The position numbers and the translations under genes are program-made. From assembly GCA_963576735.1 (NCBI GenBank), contig OY755198.1, positions 7,626,001 to 7,690,000 of the forward strand: DNA of 64,000 nt. Direction: 5' to 3'. The stretch comes from Bedellia somnulentella. Its lineage: Eukaryota; Arthropoda; Insecta; Lepidoptera; Bedelliidae. Of the stretch, positions 1-11,363 are shown piece after piece; the first letter of the stretch is position 1, and the number at the start of each line of letters is the position of its first letter. Below the pieces are notes generated by a model that saw nothing but the letters and a program-made list of their open reading frames with translations, had not been told where the DNA came from and ran no database searches.

Positions 1-1148
1 CTGGCCGCCATTTTTAACTTTAACGAGTTTAGTTGTTTTTTTCTGATGAAGCTATTAATTTGGGTTTGGATTCTAGCGTTTTTGTGGATTTTGCAGCATA
101 TGAAGGATTACTTAATATTAGTAAGTACAGTCTTTTTAAGAGACGGGTTTGTAAAGTTTTAGTATAAGATAAATGGTTAATAAAATAATGTGTGATATGA
201 TATGATAACTTCAGCCAGCAACAATGAAACTTTTTAATTGAGATATGATTTTCATCATTTATGCTTGGTACACATTCTCGTAATTATGACAAAAACATAT
301 TTATTTTCTAATAATTTTCATAAGAATGTTAGTACCTAATGAAACTTCGTGTTTTGTAACATAAAAGTTATATTCGGTATGTATCTCTTTATATAAGAAA
401 AGCAGTATGATTAGATCTACTCTTGGTATAATTTTTGAGAATCAAACAGATTGATGCTCAAAAATAACGAAGAAAGAAATGTAATGAATAATAAAAGTAA
501 AAATCTTATCGCACATAAGTAGTATAAATAAATATTAATATTGGTAAAAGAGATACTTATTAGCTTACACTCACGCCTGTTCCAATTGGGGTAGGCAGGG
601 ACTATATCGCCACTTTGTACGATCCTGACGAATCTCTCTTGCTTCTGTCAAATAAGCATACGTAATCACTTTCGACGTAAAGAGTAGACCTTCACTTTGC
701 CACAAAAATTATGTTACTAAGAAAATCATAATGTGGTGATATCACTAATATATTGGAATGTTTTTTGAAGCCGTGTAAATTTATAATCAAATTAAAAAAT
801 CTATCTATCAAAATACCTCAAACATTGCTAAAATATCGATAAAAGTTTAATCGATATAAAAACAAAATCAACTTTAGGAAAAAAAGAGCTCTATGCAGGT
901 GGCCAACCTGCTGCGGTCGCTGTCCAAAATAAGTCATTTGTCAAAACGTCCGGAGATAGTAACAACGCACCCGTTTTAAACGAAATGACGCCGACATCGT
1001 TTTTTTGACTGTACATGTGTTGGCCTCTTGTCTTGCTTGGTAATTGGTGTTAAAGTTTTTGCTTTCGTCTTTTTAATGTTTGATAATGGATTAATTTATG
1101 TTTCCTTGCAGTAGTATGGTAAATAGGTAGCGAATATAGCTGCCTTAA
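1..1148. other. AT-rich non-coding sequence
   Basis: No gene is supported here. The only recognisable pieces are a non-LTR retrotransposon tail near 562-650 and a GC-richer patch at 890-1020 that holds a 28-codon frame from an ATG at 893. That frame resembles nothing I recognise. Confidence 0.5.
562..650 (-). mobile_element. non-LTR retrotransposon 3' tail fragment
   Basis: The reverse strand carries the end of the LINE that recurs through the window: the stretch that encodes a DRTKW-like motif in longer copies, then CCTACCCCAAT and a closing GTGAGTGTAAG. Only the last 90 bases or so survive. Confidence 0.6.
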
Positions 1149-1331
1149 ACATACATCTAGTCACGGCCACAAATCCCAAAGAAAGGTAGCCAGAGCTTCA
1201 GAGCTAGAGACTCTTAAGCCACATTTGGTAGTTGATAGGGGAGAAGATGGTAGAAATAGAGTATCGTTAGTAATGGGTCTCCAACCGCATCCCCCAAAAA
1301 CCTAAACTTAAAAAGGCTCAATACCCTTGAA
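1149..1331 (-). mobile_element. TACA-flanked short element, divergent copy
   Basis: This is the first copy of the window's dominant repeat. I define its forward strand as starting GCTGTGTAGTGTCGGC and ending GTGAGTATATGTATG. This copy is reversed and belongs to a sub-type with CTCAGCCACATTTGGAAG in place of the more common CCACTTTTGGAAG. It stops before the outer GCTGTGTAG end. Confidence 0.7.
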
Positions 1332-1849
1332 CTAAAATTTATCAATATTATTTTCAAAAAACAAAACCGCGAAAAATTACGGTTTACATAATCAATTACC
1401 ATTATTTTCATTGACCTTACCATCCAAATCTTGTCCGAAAGAAATATCTTTTACTGTCCTTGATAATTTATCTAAAAGTCGCATCTGTGCTACAGAATTG
1501 TTACTACCTTTATATTTCTCGAACCTCCTAGTCATAAAGCCTACAGTTAAAGGATATATTTAGGATTCAAGCCCAGGCCTCGTGGTTCTGAGGCTGGCAA
1601 TATTGCAACGAGCTACTGATGTTTTTATCCATTTTAAGAGCAGCTTAACTCCAGTTACCATAGAAAATAATATCATCTAAAATATGATACTTCATTTACC
1701 TTCAAGAAGCAACTTTATCGTGATTGTAAGAGAAATTATCTAAAAACTGAATATTTTAATATATTTTTTATTATAACTTGAAAATAGTAGTGAAGGTTTT
1801 TTTCCTTTTCGTTTACTGGAGTTTAGTATTAGGTAACTTTCTAAGTTTA

Positions 1850-1945
1850 CATACATACACACATACATATACTCACGGCTATAAATCCCTAGAAGGGGTA
1901 CCCAGAGCTAAGGAATTAGAAATTCCTCAGCCACTTTTGGAAAGT
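1850..1945 (-). mobile_element. TACA-flanked short element, partial
   Basis: A reversed partial copy. It opens in a run of CATA repeats, passes through ACTCACGGCTATAAATCCC and breaks off after CCACTTTTGGAAAG. The distal half is missing. Confidence 0.75.
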
Positions 1946-3968
1946 AGTGTAAAATTTAGACAAGTAAATTTCAAATGATCATTAAAAGTACCTTTTTCCG
2001 AGGCGGAATGACTTAGGGCACTCCACAATATACCTAGCTTACTTACGGTGACAATTCCGGAAATGGGTACTACGGCTAAACCAAAAAAAATATATGCCTG
2101 TTTTGAAAATTGAATAGGGAAATGATAGGGAAAAAACGTATAATTTGTAATAAGTTTCCATACTCTTAATTCATGATATGTGACACAATATGGAAAGAAA
2201 TTTGATATTTATATTATAAGTCGACACAACAAAGCTATTTAATACTTCCCTATTATGACTACTAATGACTACTAAGGCTTCAAACAACAGTCGTGCAGAT
2301 ACGTACAATTCATCAATTACATATTAATTAAATTAAAAATGTACTCGAAACAATTTTCACCGTAAAATCTTTCCAACTCGCCTTTCTCCTTTCAAATGCA
2401 TGCCGGAGACATCCGTCCTTATTATCGATCAATGATCTATAGATCAATGGCGCTGTGGATCGCCGGGGTCAGCGTCGGCAATTACGAGCCTATTCAGTAT
2501 GTCGTTGGAGCGGCGCGCGCGCATCTCTGTGATTATGTTGCAGTCAGTGCTATGAAATTCGCTTTGTTGCTTTATGACTGTATTGACGTTTTTTTTTTCA
2601 TGTCAATCGCGGTGACATTTTTATCTGATGTAATTACAGTTTGTAATTTTATTGCAGAACAATTTTTGAGTATATAGTTTAATTTTACAAATAATTTTAT
2701 TCAGTTTTGTGCTTTGGATGAAATTGTAGCATGATCGCAGGCTATCAACCCTCTTTGAGGTATAGAAGTTTGACGAAATATGCTCCTTTCCGTTTGATCA
2801 AACATTTAGTACTAAGAAATTTAACCTTATGTCAATCCTTACTACCTCAGCTATTCGCTTGTAAAGGTCTCCTTTAACTCGGTCCGGCCATTTCAGACAT
2901 TTGTCGTAACAAACATAGAGAAAGACAAGAAAATATATGTTTATAATTATTTAGTATCGCAAATACGTTTTTGTATGCATGTAGTAATATACGTATTCCT
3001 TTTTACTAAGGACATTATTTGTATAGTTTTCATTTGTAATTTTGGTAGGAAGTAATCCCTAGATCTAATGGTTTAATTCAGTTTTTTTTTATAAAGGCTA
3101 GCTACAATCTTCCAATAGATATCATATAACTCATTTTTTTCCTGTAAATGAATGTACGTTTAAAACGTTGTTTTGATACAAGTGTGATGTCGAGCAGTGG
3201 TAATATTTGAAATAAATACGTGTATCCAAAGTTAAAGTCCACAAAAAGCATTACTGATTCGGAAATTTGAGGTTAATAGTTTTGTCACTAATATTGACAT
3301 ACTGGCATTTGTTTTACTGTAGCTTCTAGAGCCTCCGACAATCGTAGCTTATTTTGATGGCAAATATTTTTTACATATATATCGTTGTTACAGATATTAA
3401 TTTAATAAATAAAAATGAAAGTAACAGGTCCATTCTCAGCTGTTTATTTAAATAAGAGTTGATATTCATACCAAATTTAAAAAAGACAATTTATTTAAGT
3501 GTATTTACTACATTGAAATATTAAATTTACTAATTACGAACAATAAGAAGTTTGATATAAAAATATTGTGCACAACTAAAGTGTAAATAGAAATTAATAA
3601 AGCACAATTGATTAATTTTCTCTCATTACAAGCCTTGAAATGTCTAACCCAGACACATTGAACTCTGTCAGTTTTTGACATCGTCTGCAACACAGTCTGT
3701 AAAAAAAGACTTTCTCAAATACACTGCGGCTGCTAAATAAAGTAATTTATTACTGTTTTTTTTTTAATTCTTGACAAACGATTTTGAGTTCGAAGTTTGA
3801 TTGAATTAATTAATCAATGCATATTTTATTGATAGACTTGTTTGTTTTTACTGCTCGTACTGACTGCATTAGAAACGAAACTGGTAGCTCAAAATGTATC
3901 CAAGATCTTCAAAAAAAGTCAAAGTCAAAAAGTTTATTCTTCAAAATTAAGTTAAATACTAACATAAT
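1946..3968. other. non-coding stretch with one GC-rich patch
   Basis: I see no gene and none of the window's repeat families here. At 2396-2677 a 93-codon frame runs through a GC-rich patch (2400-2560) that includes an alternating GCGC run. Its translation looks like no family I know, and no convincing splice sites or codon bias support it. Confidence 0.45.
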
Positions 3969-4235
3969 TTAATGTTTTTTGACATGAATTCCTCATGTGG
4001 GGATTATTACTCATAAATAAAAGATGTTATTAAAGGAAAGAAAAATTTCGACACTGGCGTGACACACTACTTGAACGTGTAAAAAAGAAACAAAGGATAG
4101 AGAAATTTCGCGCTGGATGCCAACTGACACTGTAGCTCAGTTGGCAGAGCGACGGGGGCGTATACCCGAAGGTCGCGGGTTCGAACCCCGCCAGTGTCGA
4201 AATTTTTCTTTCCTTTAATAACATCTTTTATTTAT
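3969..4235. mobile_element. tRNA-bearing inverted-repeat element
   Basis: The ends near 4014-4062 and 4189-4234 are inverted copies of each other, reading ATAAAAGATGTTATTAAAGG inward and including part of a tRNA acceptor arm. The interior right side (4129-4199, plus strand) folds as a tRNA: acceptor GACACTG with CAGTGTC, D stem GCTC with GAGC, T stem GCGGG with CCCGC. The anticodon arm is imperfect, with an enlarged loop and an A-A mismatch, so this is a tRNA-derived repeat rather than a working tRNA gene. Confidence 0.65.
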
Positions 4236-4239
4236 GATT

Positions 4240-4375
4240 AAATACTCACATTTTTTGAACGTCAAATTTTTTAAATTTATCATTAGTCCGTTGCTTCGGA
4301 AGGTGTTCGTAAAGAGAAGAAGCAACAAAGAAACTCTAGACATTCACATTTTTTCATTTTTTCGAAACATGGTTT
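4240..4375 (+). repeat. dispersed repeat, second copy inverted at 23573-23700
   Basis: A stretch with GAAGAAGCAACAAAGAAACT and an ACATTCACATTTTTTCATTT run matches, on the other strand, 23573-23700 in cnc intron 3. The family is unknown and no coding capacity is seen. Confidence 0.6.
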
Positions 4376-4500
4376 GTACAATTTCAGTTTATTAACATGT
4401 TTTTACTTTATAAAAGATTTTCTATGCGACCAAACCAAACGCTAGTTTGACATAATAAAAATAAATTGTCCATCACAAAAAACCAATCACATAACGTGAT

Positions 4501-4605
4501 TCAGAACTAGAAACTCCTCTGTCACATCTGAAAGTGACAAGATGGTAGAAATAAAGTTTCATTGGTAGAAAGGGGTAGTGTCATTCTAAGTCGGCTCTAC
4601 TCGGA
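4501..4605 (-). mobile_element. TACA-flanked short element, internally deleted
   Basis: The reversed copy keeps AACTAGAAACTCCTC, the GATGGTAGAAATAAAGT middle and the ATTCTAAGTCGGC distal end. The central block with the ATGGGTCTCCAACCGCATC motif has been deleted. Confidence 0.65.
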
Positions 4606-5330
4606 AACCTTCAAATCACTTAAAAAACCTTAATTAAATTAATTGGCGAAATTGAATAGATAATTCATAGAAATAAAATTGTGACATATGAATTCTAAAA
4701 TGTGACGCTTACTATTTATTTCTACTAATAAATCACATTAATTATTTTAATTACTTTTTTAAAAATAATTTAGTGTTTACCGTAGACATATTTATATAAT
4801 TAAAGTTTGATTTCTCTTCTCGCCTCGCGCGTGTGAAAAACATCTTATTTGGCGAGATGATTTATGGTGATGATTTATGTTGATCTGTGGACATTTCACA
4901 GCTAAACTTAGAATAGCACTGACCTATCTTAGGGTGAAACAACTATTGATTTTCGTATATTTTAATCGCGTGTTATTACATTATTTTTAAAGCCCGACGT
5001 TTCGAAAACCTTTCAGTTATCATGGTCACGGGAAGACTGCGGTGTTATTTGTCATTATACAGTACTATATACTAGGGAGTGCAATCTCGGTATTGCGAGA
5101 TCTCGAAATACCGAGATCTTGCACTTATTTTGCAAGATCAATCTTGCACCTAAAATCATGCGAGATCTCGCAAGATTTGCAAGATTAGGCAACGTATACA
5201 TTAATAATATCTAATTTAATTTATGTGTTTGTATTTAATTTTGATTTGATTTTGTTTATATTTTATGGGCCACGTGTAGAAGCCTGAAATAAAGACTTAT
5301 TTATTTATTTTATTATTGTCTATTCTAGCA
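4606..5330. other. non-coding stretch with short GATCTCG repeats
   Basis: No gene is seen. At 5085-5190 short direct and inverted copies of CGAGATCT and GCAAGAT cluster just before the hAT remnant. They could be its subterminal repeats, but a second copy would be needed to tell. Confidence 0.4.
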
Positions 5331-5359
5331 TTGCATTTCCCAGCTCGCCCCGCGCTTGA

Positions 5360-6137
5360 TTGAAACAGGTGTATGCGGATGCGGAGTTTGGCAAAAACAT
5401 GCAGTTAGTGCTCGACTGCGAAACTCGCTGGTTCAGTCTCACAGATGGGATTTCCAGATTTAACAAATTAAAGGATTTAGTTAGCAAGGATTTATTAAAT
5501 GTCAATCTTGGCACGCACCCCAATTATGCTTTCTTAGAAGAATATGAGGCTTCGGTCGACTTAGAACATGTGTTCTAACCCATCAAATCGGCAGTTGAAG
5601 TATTGTGTCGTAGTGTTTCCGACTTTCTCACCGCTGAAATACTTTGTGCTACTTGGTAGAAAGTTGGAAAACCTTACCACGCCAATAGCACAAAGCTGGC
5701 TGATGCTATGAAGACTCGCACCCGTGAGCAGCGAAGAAATATGACAGCTTTATTTTATTTAAGAGATTCTGCCCAATATGATGAGGATTTTAGGTGGCTC
5801 ATGTAAAGAAATTTAAAAGCTGATTGGACGATTATGCCTACAGATATAGCTTTTAATGACGATGGTGAGGGAAACATGCGTCTATCAACAGTTGCAAGCA
5901 CAAGTCTTTCTTTAGATGAAGAATTAGGAATTACACACATCAATAGTGTCTAGGGATCAAGCATTTTTATGCGGATTTCTTGAGATTCGAATAATTTATA
6001 TAAAATTAATAAAAAATATCTTCTTTGAATCAGGCGGGGCTAAAGAGCAGCGTTTGCAGCTGGTGCACAAAAGTTTGTCATCAGTGGTGCCATCAAGTGT
6101 TGAGGCTGAACTCGCAACATCCGAAACCAGTTGGCAG
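5360..6137 (+). pseudogene. hAT-like transposase remnant
   Basis: Broken coding sequence reads, in pieces, DCETRWFSLTDGISRFNKL (5416-5472), then RRNMTALFYLRDSAQYDEDF (near 5734-5793) and, after more interruptions, LSSVVPSSVEAELA (near 6076-6117). The TRW-S motif and the PSSVEAE block, which recalls the PxSxxxER of the C-terminal dimerisation domain, are typical of hAT transposases. In-frame stops such as TAA at 5576 and TAG after EDFRWLM show it is dead. It ends abruptly where the mariner element begins, so it was probably split by that insertion. The hAT assignment rests on short motifs only. Confidence 0.6.
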
Positions 6138-6141
6138 ATTG

Positions 6142-6965
6142 TACGAGGGCGGGTCAATAAGTCCTTGACTTTTTGAATTTCTGACCTCTTTACTGAAACA
6201 GCAACACTGCTCCTGTGAACAGGCATCTGTCAGTTGACTCCTGTCTAAATTTTAACTTGCTGCGTCAGTTAGTTTGTGTTTGACAGCTATTTTATCAGAC
6301 TACTCACAAATTTGAGGAGAAAATGGAAAAAAGTGAATTTTGTGTGCTTATTAAGCATTATTTCTTGCGAAAAAAAACCATTACCGAGACCAAGGCTAAG
6401 CTTGATAAATACTATGGGGACTCTGCACCATCGAATTCAATGGTAAAAAAGTGGTTTACTGAATTTCGTTGTGGCTTTACAAGCACTGAAGATGCCGAAC
6501 GTCCTGGACGCCCAGTTGAGGTCTCTACACCCGAAACAATCGAAAAAATTCACGATATGGTGTTGGCCAACCGAAGATTGAAAGTGCGAGAGATTGTGGA
6601 AGCCGTAGGGATCTCGCATGACTCAGTGGTTTCCATTTTAAATGATCACTTGGGCATGAGTAAGCTTTCCGCAAGATGGGTGCCGCGTTTGGTCGAACTC
6701 GTGTAACAACTTCACAGGAGGTTTGGCGTTGTTTAATCGCAATGTGGAGGAGTTTTTGCGCCTTTTTGTAACTGTGGACGAAACATGGATCCATCACAAC
6801 ACACCAGAGACCAAACAACAGTCAAAACAGTGAGTTTCTAAGGGTGAATCGGCGCCAAAGAAGGCCAAGGTGGGTTTGTCAGCCAATAAAGTTATGGCGA
6901 CTGATTTTTGGGATGCACGCGGAAAATCCACATTGACTACCTACAAAAGGGAAGCTAAGCACTAA
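6142..6965 (+). pseudogene. mariner-like transposase, frameshifted and internally deleted
   Basis: A TA dinucleotide at 6142 is followed by an inverted-repeat-like end, CGAGGGCGGGTCAATAAGTC. The open frame 6323-6706 encodes the N-terminal DNA-binding half of a mariner transposase, with the first helix-turn-helix (SNSMVKKWFTEF), the GRP linker (ERPGRPVEV) and a second helix-turn-helix (VREIVEAVGISHDSVVSIL). It then shifts frame. A later frame has VTVDETWIHHNTPETKQQS near 6768-6824, holding the first catalytic Asp in the DETWIHH context, a stop, then SAPKKAKVG. The rest of the catalytic domain and the 3' inverted repeat are missing. A full mariner transposase is about 345 residues, so this copy cannot be active. 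Confidence 0.85.
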
Positions 6966-7089
6966 GCTTGCGTCGTAAGTGGCTTAGAAATTTCTTGGTC
7001 TGAAGCGCTGGCTACCCCTTTTTGGTACTTATGTCAGTTAGTACGAGTATATATAAAGCATATATGCATGCATACTTTTCAACTAAGCA

Positions 7090-7297
7090 GGATTAGCAGA
7101 GGTACTAATACTTCAGAACATCACGTGACATTGTCTCCTGGTGTTCAGAGCACCCACGTTTTCCTTCGACAGTGTACTCACGTGATAGGGGGCAGGCCTG
7201 TGTACGAATACACTCTCAAATGGTTAAGTACAACTCAGCCATGTGGGTTTCATCTCAATGTTTCTCTCAGCATTAACAACCATAATAAATATACTTA
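7090..7297 (-). mobile_element. tRNA-headed SINE, 5'-truncated
   Basis: On the minus strand this is the body and 3' part of the SINE whose best copy is at 12217-12582. It keeps the CACGTGATAGGGGGCAGGCC and CAGCCATGTGGGTTTC blocks (plus-strand reading). The tRNA-like head is absent. Confidence 0.75.
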
Positions 7298-7628
7298 TAT
7301 ATGAATATATTTATTTCACATAAACATATAAAAATATACGTTATTAACATCACAGTTGATCGCGAATCCGTTACGGCTTAGCAGTCGATGACAAGAATGC
7401 ACTAAGCATGGTTTGCATTCGATCCCGTTACAAGTATAACAAGGGACATACCAGCGTCATACGCCGTATTGTTGTAAAAACGCGCGCGCGCCCACCGTAA
7501 TGATGTACGGATCATTTCCGTGGACTAGATCGATTGACACACGCCTGTCCACTGAGGTGATATTGTCGCGTTATTGTAATCATGTGGCTGAGTAATTGTT
7601 AGATAACTGTCTTGATTTGTCAGATGTA

Positions 7629-7830
7629 CATACATATGTTCAGAGCTGGAAACTCCTCAGCCACTTTTGAAGTTGATAGGGAACAAGATTGTAGAAAAAA
7701 AGTGTCGTTTATGATGGGTCTCCAATCGCATCGCCCAAAAACTACTTCAAAAAACCCATACCCTCAATCGTCTCTTACGACACCCAGGGGAAGAAAGGGG
7801 TAGTGACATTCTAAGCCAGCACACGGCAAA
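7629..7830 (-). mobile_element. TACA-flanked short element, near complete
   Basis: Reversed copy of the GTAGTGACATTCTAAGCC sub-type. It has lost the GGCTATAAATCCC block next to the microsatellite but keeps the rest out to the GCACACGGCA end. Confidence 0.75.
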
Positions 7831-8161
7831 ACACATATCGACAGACGTTCTCATAAATCACATAGCAAATATAATTTCGTCTCGCACGTTAATTACCCTA
7901 TAAGAAACAACATTAAAAACGGTGTTCCCGAGTCATCGCTTATGTTTGAGACAAATGTCGTATTAATCATCTTATCCGTTACTGGCAATAGTATAACTGT
8001 TTATTAATTGGCTATAATGAAATGACATTTCACTAGGAAAGTGATTGCATGCGTATTGTCGGTGAATAACACTACCTCGTTTCTTACCGTGGGTGTTTGT
8101 AAGAGGCGAGTAAGGGTTTTGCGGGGTTTAAAGTGATTTTTCATCATACATAATTATATAT

Positions 8162-8245
8162 ATTCTGACGCCATTAGTACCCATTGGGGTAGTACAGACT
8201 ATCTATCGCTACTTTGTACGATTCTGACAAACCTCTCTATCTTCA
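8162..8245 (-). mobile_element. non-LTR retrotransposon 3' tail fragment
   Basis: A reversed tail of the same LINE: CCCATTGGGGTAG, then the CTTTGTACGATTCTGACAAA block that corresponds to the end of the coding frame in longer copies. Confidence 0.6.
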
Positions 8246-8246
8246 T

Positions 8247-8525
8247 AATTTAAATCTTTTTGTTCATGAAAACCTCATGTGGGGATTATTACTAATAAAT
8301 AAAGAATAAATTAAGGAACGAAAAATTTCGACACAGGCGGGAATCGAACCCGCGAGGTAGGAAACGCAAACACTACTTAAACGTGTAAAAGAAATAAAGG
8401 ATAGAAGAATTTTGCGCTGGCAGAGATTGACACGGTGGCTCAATTGGCAGAGCGTCGGGGCGTATACCCGAGGTCGCGGGTTCGATTCCCGCCTGTGTCG
8501 AAATTTTTCTTTCCTTTATTTATTC
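8247..8525. mobile_element. tRNA-bearing inverted-repeat element, long copy
   Basis: The left end holds TTTTTGTTCATGAAAACC and CTCATGTGGGGATTATTAC, then an inverted tRNA 3' half (8326-8356). The right end (8428-8500) is a tRNA-like sequence on the plus strand: acceptor GACACGG with CTGTGTC, D stem GCTC with GAGC, anticodon stem TCGGG with CCCGA, T stem GCGGG with CCCGC. The anticodon loop GCGTATA has C where tRNAs need U33, so translation use is unlikely. B box GGTTCGATTCC is intact, so polymerase III transcription remains possible. Confidence 0.65.
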
Positions 8526-8934
8526 TTTATTTATTACTCTCTATCTTCGTCTACTTGCTTTTAAATTTTTATTCCTGCTATTTTATTCTTGAGACTACGG
8601 GTGACTGCCTTTTTGTGCACATTTTGTGTTTATGGTCACCTTATACTTATATTACCGTTCATATTTGCTCAGCATATCTATGATAATGTAATGCTCCTTT
8701 TCTATCTTTTCTTGCAATATCGTCTGTCATCGCACCGTTAATATAGTTTAAAGTTGTATTTATAATCTATATGGTACTCGAACCTGGTAAGGTCGGATTT
8801 TAATAGCAGTACACCATCTATAGCCGTCGGAGTTGGTAACTGCAACTAACCAATATATATTTTTAAATGTAGTTAACTTTGTTGCTTTTAATGGTGACTA
8901 CCCATTTTTGGATTCCAGCCGAGAGTATACTCCT

Positions 8935-9183
8935 AGCTGTGCAGTGTCGGCTTAGAATAACACTACCCTATTTCTTCCGTTGGGTGTGCGTGAGAGACGA
9001 CAAACAGTGTTGGGGCTTTCAAGGGATTCTTGAGCGATACAATTGGAGACCCATCACCAACAACCTTTAAGTCACGATTTTTCCCCAGGCAACTTCCAAA
9101 AGTGGCTGAGGAATTTGTAATACGCTAGCTCTGGCTACCCCTTCAAGGGGTTTATAGCTGTGGGTATATGTATGTATGTATAT
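8935..9183 (+). mobile_element. TACA-flanked short element, full length
   Basis: Forward copy from GCTGTGCAGTGTCGGC to GGGTATATGTATGTATGTAT. It carries more substitutions than most copies, for example ATACAATTGGAGACCC for the usual ATGCGGTTGGAGACCC, so it is probably an older insertion. Confidence 0.85.
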
Positions 9184-9396
9184 TCCTAGCTGAAAGTACA
9201 TCATAAGTATGTGTGTTACAAATATCGCGGTAAGTCACAAGCTCAATGAAAGTCGTATCTGATGGTACCGTTAGAAAATACCGATTCTGTAGCGCACAGA
9301 TGATTGCTAGACGATGTTGCCAGGTAACATGTGGGGTTTTGACCGTTGGTACTGACCTATTCATTTTTACATATATATACGTATAGTACATACATA

Positions 9397-9735
9397 AAAC
9401 GTCACGTCACCTTGGGGTAGGCAGAAACTAGCAATCGCTTTTTTGTACGATGTTGGAATTCGAGCTTTATTTACATTCATTTTTCATAAATGCCCTTTTA
9501 TTTTTCTTACTTCGGGCTTCTTACATACATATACATAAAACATCACGTCACCTTGGGGTAGGCAGAAACTATCGATCGCTACTTTGTACGATGTTAGATG
9601 CTCGAGCTCATTTAAATTCATGAATTTTTCGTACACGTCATTTTATTCTTCATGCTTCGAACCCCTGCCTTTTGGAATACATTATCTGATGGGTGTAAAT
9701 GTGTCTTCCGTAGTCGTCCTCTTCTGAAATTTACA
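9397..9735 (-). mobile_element. two tandem non-LTR retrotransposon tails
   Basis: Two reversed LINE tails lie head to tail at 9397-9520 and 9533-9735. Both begin CGTCACCTTGGGGTAGGCAG and read into the antisense of the coding end (TTTTATTCTTCATGCTTCGA). The second reaches further, to GTCGTCCTCTTC. Confidence 0.65.
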
Positions 9736-10464
9736 CATTATGTGACCCTCATTTTACATAAGGGTAGGTAGGGGATAGCGTGTGCTACAGTTATTAATCT
9801 CTTACGGTCTAATATTAACATTAATCCGGCTAAAGCATTTTTAAATATATTTCATATATTTCCTCGTAATGAAATTGTCCTTTTTAATTTTAAATATTAA
9901 CTGTCCCGGCTGCACCTAGTGTTTTCCCTACTTGATAAAACTGTCTTTAATTTCTAAAACTTATGAGGTTTGGACTTCAGCAATTTTTCACGAAGAAAGG
10001 AAATGAGCTATAAAAGACACCGTTTGCTGTAAAAATCGTTTTGCTTGATAATATCAAAATTAAAAACGAATCTATCCGAATTTGCATATTAATTTCTCCA
10101 TTACCCATGTCAATATATCAATCACCCATGTCAAATAAGTCAAATCAGTGATTTATTGGCAAGTTGGTAACACCAACTGTAATTCTGGTGATTTCACACT
10201 CGCATACTACTTTTTTTTCTAACACAACCTCCGTACGGTAAAGTTTTGAGCCACAGTGCGGCTGACCGCGAGTCACATACCGCGCGCATTATGAGACGCG
10301 GCAAAAAAGAAAAAAACAAGTGTGGCGGCAAAATGAAAAACTAACCTAAAAATGTGATTTTTCGCGGCCGTTTACCTGGATTTCGTGCAATATTATTTTA
10401 ATTGTTTAGTCTGATTTTTGTGCAATATTTTTTAGTGTGTAGTTTTTTTAAATTAAGTTACGAT
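9736..10464 (+). other. repeat-poor stretch, possible cnc promoter and 5' UTR
   Basis: No member of the window's repeat families was found. The part at 10235-10380 is richer in CG dinucleotides (GACCGCGAGTCACATACCGC and TTTTTCGCGGCCG) than the surrounding AT-rich DNA, as expected for an insect promoter or 5' leader. It lies just before a short ATG exon candidate. Promoter function is inferred only from position and composition. Confidence 0.35.
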
Positions 10465-10488
10465 ATGATGGATTTTCACGAATATCAG
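10465..10488 (+). CDS. cnc: candidate alternative first coding exon of cnc
   Basis: Eight codons, MMDFHEYQ, run from a double ATG to a good donor, CAG|GTGAGG. An in-frame TAA at 10399-10401 closes the frame upstream, so the ATG is a natural start. The donor is phase 0, as required to join the cnc exon at 20237, which begins with a whole codon. That join would give a 512-residue protein lacking the Keap1-binding N terminus. Drosophila cnc also makes isoforms from separate first exons, so the arrangement is plausible. The eight residues are too few to prove homology, and the exon could be chance or belong to another transcript. Confidence 0.35.
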
Positions 10489-11363
10489 GTGAGGGTTTTT
10501 GTTTTATTTGAAGGTTGGGGTTACCCCACCAATTAATATTTTTATTTTTAAAAACAATATTGCGTTTAATTTCAAAGGATTCAATTATTTAACTGTCATT
10601 AAGTTGCAGATCTTCGATGCGGACTGTCAAAAAAGTAGTTTGACATTGTTTTCTACCCTCAGCATTGTTTGGGATTATATGCGATTTTTCATATTTTTAT
10701 ACTTTATAGTTTAAAACTTTATCTGATCGAGTTTACATCGTTGGTGAAAATTTCATGTAACTTTACTTTTTTTTAAACATTAATCTTGTTATTTGGGGGT
10801 AGTTCTACGAAAAGGTACTCACGCAGAAAAACAAATTGTTAATTAATTGTTTAAACGAAACTCTAAAATTGGCCTTATAGTCATACACTAAACAAACTAA
10901 TCAAAGTTTTTTATATCCGCTTACTGTAAATTTTGAAATATTTTTGGGACCTTCACACAAGAAACAATGTTAAAAAAAACTCAATTTATTAAAAATCAAG
11001 TATTTAACTAATATTTTTTTGTCCTTCCAATTGATAATCTCTTTTTTACGAGATTCAAAGCTAATAGGACACTTCCTTGTATAAACAGAGGCAACAATAT
11101 AATTATTTTAATAACGTATATTTGTGCGAGCGTGTATTAAGTGAGCAGTATGAACGACAAGCGGTCACCGGAGTTTTATTAGTATCATTTGAGCGCAACC
11201 TTGGTTGCATAGCAGCGAAACCTTCGGGTTCAAATCGCGTATAGAGCATACACTTAGAGAATTTAACTAAATAGAGCGGAAACCCAACGTTCAGTACAAA
11301 AAGCTCTAAAAAAAACACTTAAAATTAATTTTCAAAATACGTTGTCCCTGAGAATTTAACTAT
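10489..11363. other. non-coding stretch, probable intron
   Basis: No gene is seen. At 11140-11250 a sequence with GGTTGCATAGCAGCG and GGGTTCAAATCGCG has the look of a decayed tRNA-derived SINE head. A 45-base block at 11253-11300 (AACTAAATAGAGCGGAAACC) recurs at 11613-11660 on the far side of the next element. Confidence 0.4.

Noticed and set aside
893..979. A 28-codon frame from an ATG in a GC-richer patch (MQVANLLRSLSK)
   Set aside because: Too short, with no donor, acceptor or known similarity. It could be leader sequence of an upstream cnc exon, but nothing shows it.
1778..1978. The recurring 60-80 codon frames with [20 protein letters not shown]
   Set aside because: They are translations of the TACA-flanked element and appear in many copies with random stops; there is no sign of selection on the protein.
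2396..2677. A 93-codon plus-strand frame in a GC-rich patch
   Set aside because: The translation matches no family I know, has no splice sites in support and ends in low-complexity hydrophobic residues. It is kept only as a note on the stretch.
8428..8500. A functional tRNA gene with GTA anticodon
   Set aside because: The cloverleaf is good, but U33 is C, the same sequence recurs at 13473 and, in altered form, at 32024-32096 and 4129, and it always sits in the same repeat. It is a tRNA-derived element.
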